From Scolanthus callimorphus (lineage: Eukaryota; Cnidaria; Anthozoa; Actiniaria; Edwardsiidae): 64,000 nt of DNA. The position numbers were made by a program, and so were the translations under genes. The stretch is from contig JAWWUD010000055.1 in NCBI GenBank assembly GCA_033964015.1, positions 384,501-448,500 on the forward strand. The letters are read 5' to 3'. The notes beneath the pieces were generated by a model. It was given only the letters and a program-made list of their open reading frames with translations. It did no database searches and was not told where the DNA came from. Below are positions 55,301-64,000 of this stretch, piece by piece; the stretch's first letter is position 1; each line of letters opens with the position of its first letter.

Positions 55301-58300
55301 CTAAAGGGAGTCTGTCATGATATCACCACCACTACAGGGAGACTGTCAGGATATCACCACCACTACAGGGAGACTGTTATGATATCACCACCACTACAGT
55401 GAGACTGTCATGATAACACCACCACTACAGGAAGACTGTCATGATATCACCACCACTACAGGGAGACTGTCATGATATTACCACCACTACAGGGAGACTG
55501 TCATGATATCACCACCACTACAGGAAGACTGTCATGATATCACCACCACTACAGGAAGACTGTCATGATATCACCACCACTAGAGGGAGACTGTCATGAT
55601 AACACCACCACTAGAGGGAGACTGTCATGATATCACCACCACTACAGGGAGACTGTCATGATATCACCACCACTAAAGGGAGTCTGTCATGATATCACCA
55701 CCACTAGAGGGAGACTGTCATGATATCACCACCACTACAGGGAGACTGTCATGATTTCACCACCACTACAGGGAGACTGTCATGATATCACCACTAGAGG
55801 GAGACTGTCATGATATCACCGCCACTACAGGGAGACTGTCATGATATTACCACCACTACAGGGAGACTGTCATGATATCACCACCACTACAGGAAGACTG
55901 TCATGATATCACCACCACTACAGGAAGACTGTCATGATATCACCACCACTAGAGGGAGACTGTCATGATAACACCACCACTAGAGGGAGACTGTCATGAT
56001 ATCACCACCACTACAGGGAGACTGTCATGATATCACCACCACTAAAGGGAGTCTGTCATGATATCACCACCACTAGAGGGAGACTGTCATGATATCACCA
56101 CCACTACAGGGAGACTGTCATGATTTCACCACCACTACAGGGAGACTGTCATGATATCACCACCACTACAGGGAGACTGTCATGATATCACCACCACTAC
56201 AGGAGACTGTCATGATATCACCACCACTACAGGGAGACTGTCATGATATCACCACCACTACAGGGAGACTGTCATGATGTCACCACCACTACAGGGAGAC
56301 TGTCATGATATCACCACCACTACAGGGAGACTGTCATGATATCACCACCACTACAGGGAGACTGTCATGATATCACCACCACTACAGGGAGACTGTCATG
56401 ATATCACCACCACTAAAGGGAGTCTGTCATGATATCACCACCACTACAGGAAGACTGACATGAGATCACAACCACTACAGGAAGACTGTCATGATATCAC
56501 CACCACTACAGGGAGACTGTCATGATATCACCACCACTACAGGGAGACTGTCATGATATCACCACCACTAGAGGGAGACTGTCACAAGGCGCCAATGTTC
56601 AACTCCAACACATCCGGGCAAAGCTTAGAAATACGCGTTGCGAGCGAATTAGGTCTAAAAATTGCTCAAGGCATCGAGTAAAGTCAAAACAAGCAGCTTG
56701 TGCAGTCTACATTTCTTTATTTTTACTTACGAATTCAGCAGGCATTTTGACATCCCACATCCCACTTATGGAGGTCAACATCGACAGGACAAGATTGGAA
56801 AGATCGATTGGCTGGACTTGGACGGCCTCACTATCAGCAAACAAATACAATCCATCTGTAAAATGCTACACATCGAAAGTTTGCAGATACTAAAGAAGAA
56901 GGGTAAAGGGGTTTGTATATAATCGTAATTGAACTTCGTGAGTGCAATTTGGTCTGAAATCATACGCGTGATTTGAAATCAAAAATCAAAGTATGATTTC
57001 AGACCAAAATTGCACGACAAGAAGTTCACTTTGTTATACCCATTTTGAAATCACATTTATCACAGGTTTCCCGAGACGGTTTTCCTCAGAAAGACGAAAC
57101 CGGAAACAACTCACATGTCTTTGTATGCAAAATAGCTCATTTTGTATGCAGACAACTCATAAGAAATTGGAGAGTAAGTTTTGTAACTAGAAAATTACTC
57201 AGTGGATAGTTTTTCTCTTTTTCTCCTTCAAAAACTTCTCTATTGCACTTTGCATGATCTTGAGGGGCCCTGGGGCCGGTCCCTGAAAGGTTGGATAAAG
57301 TTATCCATGGATAAAAGTTATCTGCTGTATAGGATTTGTTCAGGATTTATCTGTTGGATAAGCATTTATCTACAGATAACTCTTAACTGACCTTCTAGGA
57401 ACCGGCCCCTGGCTTATAGTCGTCGCCATTCTTTTTCATCAAATCATCAAAGCCGATGCTCTGACAATGATAATAGGGTTGTTATCCGTATTCTTGCTCG
57501 TACCAGTACTCACCTGGATGAAAGTCGTTTGCATTTTTTGGCGGTGATCAACTCACAAGTCCTGCAAGTACATGAAACATTTCAAAATAGGATCGGCAAA
57601 AGTTACAGTTAAGAGCGTATTTTATGCATAGTAATAGTAATCACAACTCGTTTTCTGAGCAAAATTAGCATGGAACTCTGATAAGTATATCTCTTCCACG
57701 GTAATTTACTAAATTTTGAGCCCTTTCTAAAAGAAATTTTCTGAAAGGTTAGAAACTTGAATTGAATTAATTGTGTTAGCTACCTGGTGGAGAATGTTTA
57801 AGAGCAGGTTATATTTCACCAATGACCAAGGAGGACTATGTACCCCGTGTTTTATTGACGATAAGCAAATGGCAAAATTAAAAAATTCTCACCAATTGTC
57901 TGTGTCCGCCACGATACAAACTGCATCTCCTAAGGGATCGTCTAGAACTGAATGCTGCAAGACAAACATATAGAAGATTGTCGATATGTGTAAAAGCGTA
58001 TTTGTCTTGTCAAGGCCGTGTTCTTGTCAAGGTCGATTACGGGTACTAGGTAAAAACATCTTCAGTGCCCATGGGTTACGGTGCGGGTGCATGAGTACAA
58101 TGGCTGGACCTGGTCGAGGTCTATAAGCCAGTGCTGATTGCTGATCCAATAGAAACCGTTGAATTTCCTCGTCTCTATCGTAGTACAACTCACTTTTAAA
58201 AATTTCCGTGATCTATGATCACAAGGATTGATTTGTGCCTCAGCCCATAGACATCATCCGTGAATGCCAACAACAACCGTATTATCGTCAAACATTTACG

Positions 58301-59489
58301 TAATTTATTCCTTGCGATCTTGAATTTTGGATGCAAGTATTGGAAGTTCAAATTATGTATGTATCGTTCAGAATGGCTTTAGCTTTATAACACAAGAAAT
58401 GAAGTGTTACCTTTTTCAAATTCTCCTGAATGCCAAAACGTAATTCCGTGAAGTCTAATGTTTTCGAAACGTTATAGACTCTATTAACCGACCCGGTAAG
58501 GCGCAGTACGCGGATCTTATATGAACGCCATGGTTTGGATTAATAGTATTTGCTAAACTTCCATGTCAATTGTCAGCAAGGTGTACCTGTAGAGCAAGTC
58601 GAAGGTCGTTGGAAAGATCAGCCAAGAAATCCTTTCTGGATGTTCCTTGAAGGACGAAATCTGCATGGTAATCATCGCTCATCCTACATGGACAACAAAA
58701 ATACAAGATCACCGACTTGTTTTGCTTGTTGTGCTGGTTTGTTATCGGGCCCCTGATGCACTTACCCAGCAAAAAGTGATCTGCCAAAGCTGTTGAACTT
58801 CTTCAAACTATTACATGCTGTTTTGCTGTAAATATGAAAAAAATAGAACACCTGAGTTATGGCGTGTAATTTAGAGAAGGTAGCAAAGGGGGGCGAAGGG
58901 GGATCAAAAGCTGGAGTGACTTCCGATAACTACATGCTTCTTTCCATAACTTTCAACTCTTAACTTCTGTCTCACATTTTGTACAAATAAATCATAGCAT
59001 ACATATTTTTTTAAGATCGTTCTACAAATAATATATATAGAGGATATTACATGGCCGCACGGAGATACGAATTTTATCTTTGAGAGTTGAAAATTTATCT
59101 CACGAGTGAGCGCATCTGTTTATTATATAAACATCAATGAAATACCAAATTCTAATTTATTTGAGTTAAGCTTAAAAATCGAGCATTGCGCAAAGGCAAG
59201 TGTGATATTTTCACATGTGAAAATAACACGTTATTTTCACGTGTGAAGATATCAAGTTTTCAAGCGGGAGATCACCCGGTACTTCAATGGTGTTTATATA
59301 ATAAAGGAGGATATTTCAGAAGTTGTGGGTGAGTACCGAGATCTGTAAGGTCAACTGACAAAATACACAAAACTATGGTAAACGAGGTAGAGGTTTGCCT
59401 CATCCTCACCAAATCCTGTAGACGTCAACCTTTGAAACCATCTTGACGCTTACCTGCAGTCATCTAGTGGATCAGTGTCGAACATCAAG
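52203..59489 (-). CDS. FNIP-like: FNIP-like (folliculin-interacting protein) gene, C-terminal exons
   Basis: Transcript-order exons: 59454-59489, 58587-58683, 57893-57954, 57514-57561, (57064-57118, tentative), 56731-56865, 54008-~54129 and 52203-52332. FNIPs bind folliculin and AMPK, and act in lysosomal nutrient signalling (Rag GTPases/TORC1) and as Hsp90 co-chaperones. Family features are FVLQGTSRKDFLADLSNDLR, DDPLGDAVCIVADTDNW (matches the conserved ...VCIIADTDNW block), LSNLVLSML...MPAEF, SEWLRDCKKPIGITELARTL and the ending SDITLLLAVASAHS. The order and phases support one gene except at the 56731/54129 junction, where no AG acceptor is at the expected base. About 225 C-terminal residues are in the window. 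Family members are ~1,100 aa, so most lies beyond the right edge. Identification is from memory. Confidence 0.78.
53375..53690 (-). repeat. dispersed repeat, inverted partner of 28215-28500
   Basis: GTACAAAATGCGTCGACTAG, TTGCAAATGTCGTGAACTTC, GGCAGGCGTTCGG and GCATGAAAGATACAGC are reverse complements of blocks at 28.2-28.5 kb. Confidence 0.72.
53772..53890 (-). repeat. dispersed repeat, inverted partner of 21960-22075
   Basis: GTGAAAATACGCTATTTTCC, TTTCAACCTCTGGCAAAA and TAAAGATCATGATGTCTAG. Confidence 0.65.
54008..54129 (-). CDS. FNIP-like: FNIP-like exon (SEWLRDCKKPIGITELARTL)
   Basis: Donor GTAAGG is clear and the phase (2) matches the last exon. The 5' border is inferred from homology at TGT TTA ACC (CLTEIH), but the two bases before it are TC, preceded by AG (CGAG-TC-TGT). 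Using that AG would add two bases and break the frame. There is also no pyrimidine tract. The frame is open further 5' only as far as a TAA at about 54170. Confidence 0.6.
54270..54592 (-). other. unrecognised open frame beside the satellite
   Basis: On the minus strand, a 106-codon frame begins right after CAGTCTCCCAG, which is the edge of the 31-bp satellite and acceptor-like. It continues through CPVWFWHPITYQAKDIGRLR and TREEARDSFERTLGLGPLRG to a TAG at about 54271. Composition looks protein-like, but it has no ATG and matches nothing I know, and it does not resemble FNIP. It may be a transposon relic or an alternative exon. Confidence 0.3.
54589..56585. repeat. 31-bp satellite (~64 copies) in an FNIP-like intron
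   Basis: Unit GAGACTGTCATGATATCACC then ACCACTACAGG. Variants (AACACC, GGAAGACT, TAGAGGG, AAAGGGAGTCT, GATTTC, GATATTACC) appear in the same order at 55475-55757 and 55844-56127, showing a ~369-bp (12-unit) block duplication. Confidence 0.95.
56731..56865 (-). CDS. FNIP-like: FNIP-like exon (SNLVLSML...MPAEF)
   Basis: Donor GTAAGT is exact. The acceptor is either at 56865 (GATGTGTAG, phase 0) or at 56855 (CATTTTACAG). It encodes DGLYLFADSEAVQVQPIDLS, then NLVLSMLTSISGMWDVKMPA and EF. The opposite strand is also open here, but that reading lacks family support. Confidence 0.72.
57064..57118 (-). CDS. FNIP-like: tentative FNIP-like exon
   Basis: 55 bp, with AG before it and GT after it, encoding RHVSCFRFRLSEENRLGKP. 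It is proposed because it changes the phase from 2 to 0, as needed to reach the 56731-56865 exon. Splice sites are weaker than those of neighbours. Confidence 0.35.
57253..57411. mobile_element. MITE with GGGGCCGGT ends
   Basis: GGGGCCGGTCCCTGAAAGGT at the left, CTAGGAACCGGCCCC at the right, with GGATAA...TTATCC dyads inside. It lies in an FNIP-like intron. Confidence 0.7.
57514..57561 (-). CDS. FNIP-like: FNIP-like exon (completes the Trp codon)
   Basis: Acceptor TTTCATGTACTTGCAG, donor GTGAGT, 48 bp. It encodes (W)TCELITAKKCKRLSS and a split Arg/Ser. Phase fits the preceding exon. Confidence 0.72.
57893..57954 (-). CDS. FNIP-like: FNIP-like exon (VCIVADTDNW block)
   Basis: Acceptor ATATGTTTGTCTTGCAG, donor GTGAGA, 62 bp. 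It encodes HSVLDDPLGDAVCIVADTDN and the first two bases of Trp. This is the strongest single match to the FNIP family. Confidence 0.82.
57955..58586 (-). other. FNIP-like intron, unrecognised
   Basis: No repeat or exon was recognised. Confidence 0.4.
58587..58683 (-). CDS. FNIP-like: FNIP-like exon (FVLQGT block)
   Basis: Acceptor TTTTTGTTGTCCATGTAG, donor GTACAC, 97 bp. It encodes MSDDYHADFVLQGTSRKDFL and ADLSNDLRLALQ. Confidence 0.75.
59035..59312. mobile_element. MITE of the ATTACATGG family, copy 4
   Basis: GAGGATATTACATGGCCGCA, GGAGATACGAATTTTATCTT, TTGAGTTAAGCTTAAAAATC, TTTTCACGTGTGAAGATATC and GGGAGATCACCCGGTACTTC. These match 35135-35428 closely; together they define the family body. 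Confidence 0.8.
59454..59489 (-). CDS. FNIP-like: FNIP-like 36-bp exon
   Basis: Acceptor TTATTTGTTTCTGATTGTAG, donor GTAAGC. It encodes LMFDTDPLDDC and a split Arg. Its phase joins the next exon exactly. It is a micro-exon supported by strong splice sites rather than by homology. Confidence 0.55.
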
Positions 59490-59857
59490 CTACAATCAGA
59501 AACAAATAAACGAATTCAGTATGCCTGTTGTCCATTTCGAGGCCTGTATACAAGTTATAACTATAATATGTATTGAAGCAAGTGGAGGAGAACTAAACCC
59601 ACACGCAACACACAAGACTGTGCCCAGTCACGAGAAGACAGACCCTTCATCATGTACATATTATGGCGACAAGTCATAAAATATATAGTTTAAAAAGCTA
59701 TTCTCGGAAAATGTTAGCTCACGCTACGAAGCTCGTTTAAGTATAATTTTAATGTTCAGAGAATGCACAATTTGATGAGTAGATATTCTTTTCAGCAAAA
59801 TATAATTTTGCTTAAAATGTTGAGCCGCAGGTATAGTGATAAACTCAATAAAACAGT
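59490..59857 (-). other. FNIP-like upstream intron, before the satellite
   Basis: No exon was recognised in this stretch. Confidence 0.4.
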
Positions 59858-62800
59858 TCCTGTCCCATCACATTCTATCTTACACGTCCTGGCCCATCAC
59901 ATTCTAACTTACACGTCCTGTCCCATCACATTCTATCTTACACGTCCTCTCCCATCACATTCTAACTTACACGTCCTGGCCCATCACATTCTAACTTACA
60001 CGTCCTGTCCCATCACATTCTATCTTACACGTCCTGTCCCATCACATTCTATCTTACACGTCCTTTCCCATCACATTCTAACTTACACGTCCTGTCCCAT
60101 CACATTCTATCTTACACGTCCTGTCCCATCACATTCTATCTTACACGTCCTGTCCCATCACATTCTAACTTACACGTCCTGTCCCATCACATTCTATCTT
60201 ACACGTCCTGTCCCATCACATTCTATCTTACACGTCCTTTCCCATCACATTCTAACTTACACGTCCTTTCCCATCACATTCTATCTTACACGTCCTGTCC
60301 CATCACATTCTAACTTACACGTCCTTTCCCATCACATTCTAACTTACACGTCCTGTCCCATCACATTCTATCTTACACGTCCTGTCCCATCACATTCTAA
60401 CTTACACGTCCTGTCCCATCACATTCTAACTTACACGTCCTGTCCCATCACATTCTATCTTACACGTCTTGTCCCATCACATTCTATCTTACACGTCCTG
60501 TCCCATCACATTCTATCTTACACGTCTGTCCCATCACATTCTATCTTACACGTCTTGTCCCATCACATTCTATCTTACACGTCCTGTCCCATCACATTCT
60601 ATCTTACACGTCTGTCCCATCACATTCTATCTTACACGTCCTGTCCCATCACATTCTAACTTACACGTCCTGTCCCATCACATTCTAACTTACACGTCCT
60701 GTCCCATCACATTCTATCTTACACGTCCTGTCCCATCACATTCTATCTTACACGTCCTGTCCCATCACATTCTAACTTACACGTCCTGTCCCATCACATT
60801 CTATCTTACACGTCCTGTCCCATCACATTCTATCTGACACGTTCTGTCCATCACATTCTAACTTACACGTCCTGTCCCATCACATTCTAACTTACACGTC
60901 CTGTCCCATCACATTCTATCTTACACGTCCTGTCCCATCACATTCTATCTTACACGTCCTCTCCCATCACATTCTAACTTACACGTCCTGGCCCATCACA
61001 TTCTAACTTACACGTCCTGTCCCATCACATTCTATCTTACACGTCCTGTCCCATCACATTCTATCTTACACGTCCTGTCCCATCACATTCTAACTTACAC
61101 GTCCTGTCCCATCACATTCTAACTTACACGTCCTGTCCCATCACATTCTATCTTACACGTCCTGTCCCATCACATTCTATCTTACACGTCCTCTCCCATC
61201 ACATTCTAACTTACACGTCCTGGCCATCACATTCTAACTTACACGTCCTGTCCCATCACATTCTATCTTACACGTCCTGTCCATCACATCTATCTTACAC
61301 GTCCTGTCCCATCACATTCTATCTTACACGTCCTGTCCCATCACATTCTAACTTACACGTCCTGGCCCATCACTTCTAACTTACACGTCCTGTCCCATCA
61401 CATTCTATCTTACACGTCCTGTCCCATCACATTATCTTACACGTCCTGTCCTATCACATTCTAGCTTACACGTCCTGTCCCATCACATTCTAACTTACAC
61501 GTCCTGTCTATCACATTCTATCTTACACGTCCTGTCCCATCACATTCTATCTTACACGTCCTGTCCCATCACATTCTAACTTACACGTCTTGGTCCATCA
61601 CATTCTAACTTACACGTCCTGGCCCATCACATTCTAACTTACACGTCCTGGCCCATCACATTCTATCTTACACGTCCTGGCCCATCACATTCTATCTTAC
61701 ACGTCCTGTCCCATCACATTCTATCTTACACGTCCTGGCCCATCACATTCTAACTTACACGTCCTGTCCCATCACATTCTAACTTACACGTCCTGTCCTA
61801 TCACATTCTAACTTACACGTCCTGGCCCATCACATTCTAACTTACACGTCCTGGCCCATCACATTCTATCTTACACGTCCTGTCCCATCACATTCTATCT
61901 TACACGTCCTGTCCCATCACATTCTAACTTACACGTCCTGTCCTATCACATTCTAACTTACACGTCCTGGCCCATCACATTCTATCTTACACGTCCTGTC
62001 CCATCATATTCTAACTTACACGTCCTGTCCCATCACATTCTAACTTACACGTCCTGGCCCATCACATTCTATCTTACACGTCGTGGCCCATCACATTCTA
62101 TCTTACACGTCCTGTCCTATCACATTCTACCTTACACGTCCTGGCCCATCACATTCTATCTTACACGTCGTGGCCATCACATTCTATCTTACACGTCCTG
62201 GCCCATCACATTCTATCTTACACGTTCTGTCCCATCACATTCTAACTAACACGTCCTGGCCCATCACATTCTATCTTACACGTCCTCTCCTATCACATTC
62301 TAACTTACACGTCCTGTCCCATCACATTCTATCTTACACGTCCTCTCCCATCACATTCTAACTTACACGTCCTGGCCCATCACATTCTAACTTACACGTC
62401 CTGTCCCATCACATTCTAACTTACACGTCCTGTCCCATCACATTCTAACTTACACGTCCTGTCCCATCACATTCTATCTTACACGTTCTGTCCCATCACA
62501 TTCTAACTAACACGTCCTGTCCCATCACATTCTAACTTACACGTCCTGTCCCATCACATTCTAACTACACGTCCTGGCCCATCACATTCTATCTTACACG
62601 TCCTTCCCATCACATTCTAACTTACACGTCCTGTCCCATCACATTCTATCTTACACGTCCTGTCCCATCACATTCTATCTTACACGTCCTGTCCCATCAC
62701 ATTCTAACTTACACGTCCTGTCCCATCACATTCTAACTTACACGTCCTGTCCCATCACATTCTAACTTACACGTCCTGTCCCATCACATTCTATCTTACA

Positions 62801-64000
62801 CGTTCTGTCCCATCACATTCTAACTAACACGTCCTGTCCCATCACATTCTAACTTACACGTCCTGTCCCATCACATTCTAACTTACACGTCCTGGCCCAT
62901 CACATTCTATCTTACACGTCCTGGCCATCACATTCTATCTTACACGTCCTGTCCCATCACATTCTATCTTACACGTCCTGTCCCATCACATTCTAACTTA
63001 CACGTCCTGGCCCATCACATTCTATCTTACACGTCCTGTCCCATCACATTCTACTTACACGTCCTGTCCCATCACATTCTATCTTACACGTCCTGTCCCA
63101 TCACATTCTATCTTACACGTCCTGTCCCATCACATTCTATCTTACACGTCCTGGCCATCACATTCTATCTTACACGTCCTGGCCCATCACATTCTATCTT
63201 ACACGTCCTGCCCATCACATTCTATCTTACACGTCCTGTCCCATCACATTCTAACTTACACGTCCTGGCCCATCACATTCTATCTTACACGTCCTGTCCC
63301 ATCACATTCTATCTTACACGTCCTGTCCCATCACATTCTATCTTACACGTCCTGTCCCATCACATTCTATCTTACACGTCCTTTCCCATCACATTCTAAC
63401 TTACACGTCCTGTCCCATCACATTCTATCTTACACGTCCTGGCCCATCACATTCTAACTTACACGTCCTGTCCATCACATTCTATCTTACACGTCCTGTC
63501 CCATCACATTCTATCTTACACGTCCTGTCCCATCACATTCTATCTTACACGTCCTTTCCATCACATTCTAACTTACACGTCCTGTCCCATCACATTCTAT
63601 CTTACACGTCCTGTCCCATCACATTCTATCTTACACGTCCTGGCCATCACATTCTAACTTACACGTCCTGTCCCATCACATTCTATCTTACACGTCCTGT
63701 CCCATCACATTCTATCTTACACGTCCTGTCCCATCACATTCTATCTTACACGTCCTGTCCATCACATTCTATCTTACACGTCCTGTCCTATCACATTCTA
63801 TCTTACACGTCCTTCCCATCACATTCTAACTTACACGTCCTGTCCCATCACATTCTATCTTACACGTCCTGTCCCATCACATTCTAACTTACACGTCCTG
63901 TCCCATCACATTCTATCTTACACGTCCTGTCCCATCACATTCTATCTTACACGTCCTGTCCCATCACATTCTATCTTACACGTCCTGGCCCATCACATTC
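59858..64000. repeat. 29-bp satellite (~143 copies), runs off the window
   Basis: Unit CCCATCACATTCTA plus TCTTACACGTCCTGT or ACTTACACGTCCTGT. The main variants are TCTT/ACTT and CTGTCCC/CTGGCCC, interspersed. One-base deletions become more frequent beyond about 61200. Open frames such as 59763-60659 are by-products. The array is probably inside the upstream FNIP-like intron. Confidence 0.97.

Noticed and set aside
54589..56585. Array of short regular repeats considered as a CRISPR-like array.
   Set aside because: Units are head-to-tail with no unique spacers, and the context is a eukaryotic intron. The other satellites fail for the same reason.
56739..57973. A plus-strand gene with exons 56739-56902, 57066-57173 and 57780-57973, all in matching phase.
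   Set aside because: The same DNA read on the minus strand gives exons with better splice sites and clear FNIP-family blocks (VCIVADTDNW, LSNLVLSML, SDITLLLAVASAHS). The plus-strand peptide matches nothing.
59763..62361. Plus-strand ORFs up to 298 codons with HHILTYTSCPITF-like repeats.
   Set aside because: By-product of the 29-bp satellite. Small unit indels break the frame repeatedly.

Overview
The window looks like repeat-rich nuclear DNA of an animal, most likely an anthozoan cnidarian (coral or sea anemone). Genes have multiple exons with GT-AG introns. One host gene is a plant-type (class II) PRPP synthetase homologue, a family that I recall from plants and cnidarians. DIRS-type retroelements, Crypton-like recombinase genes and abundant palindromic MITEs fit the same setting. 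Species cannot be named from sequence alone. No bacterial operon, tRNA, rRNA or CRISPR array was seen.

Two host genes were assembled by hand by matching exon borders and reading phase. (1) A PRS4-like ribose-phosphate pyrophosphokinase gene on the + strand has seven exons from 1451 to 43972. Every junction is phase-consistent, giving 299 C-terminal residues; the N-terminal exon(s) lie upstream of the window or were not found. (2) A folliculin-interacting-protein-like (FNIP-like) gene on the - strand runs from 59489 down to 52203. It holds the last ~230 codons and continues upstream past the right edge. The two genes are convergent. A third complete gene, a single-intron Crypton-like tyrosine recombinase (35591-37084, 446 aa), lies in the last PRPP-synthetase intron. 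A fourth candidate is an unrecognised minus-strand ORF at 31057-31797.

The introns are mostly repeats. PRPP-synthetase intron 4 holds a broken Ty3/gypsy pol fragment and a 47-bp satellite split by a young 1.75-kb LTR-bearing non-autonomous element. Intron 5 holds a 21-bp satellite, a decayed DIRS-like retrotransposon, a 2-kb foldback element whose ends are made of the same 21-bp repeat, and a 23-bp satellite. Intron 6 (24 kb) holds a ~390-bp tandem repeat, LINE remnants, a hammerhead-ribozyme-bearing hairpin repeat, several MITEs, the Crypton-like element and a tandem repeat carrying palindromic CRE-like sites. The FNIP-like introns hold a 31-bp satellite (54.6-56.6 kb) and probably the 29-bp satellite that fills 59.86-64.0 kb. 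A second foldback element with a clean 6-bp target duplication lies between the two genes (49704-50694).

The most unusual items are: a Crypton-type recombinase gene bracketed by inverted repeats and a possible 4-bp target duplication; two foldback elements with tandem repeats inside their arms, one apparently related to a nearby satellite; and a Penelope-type hammerhead ribozyme motif with a decayed second copy.
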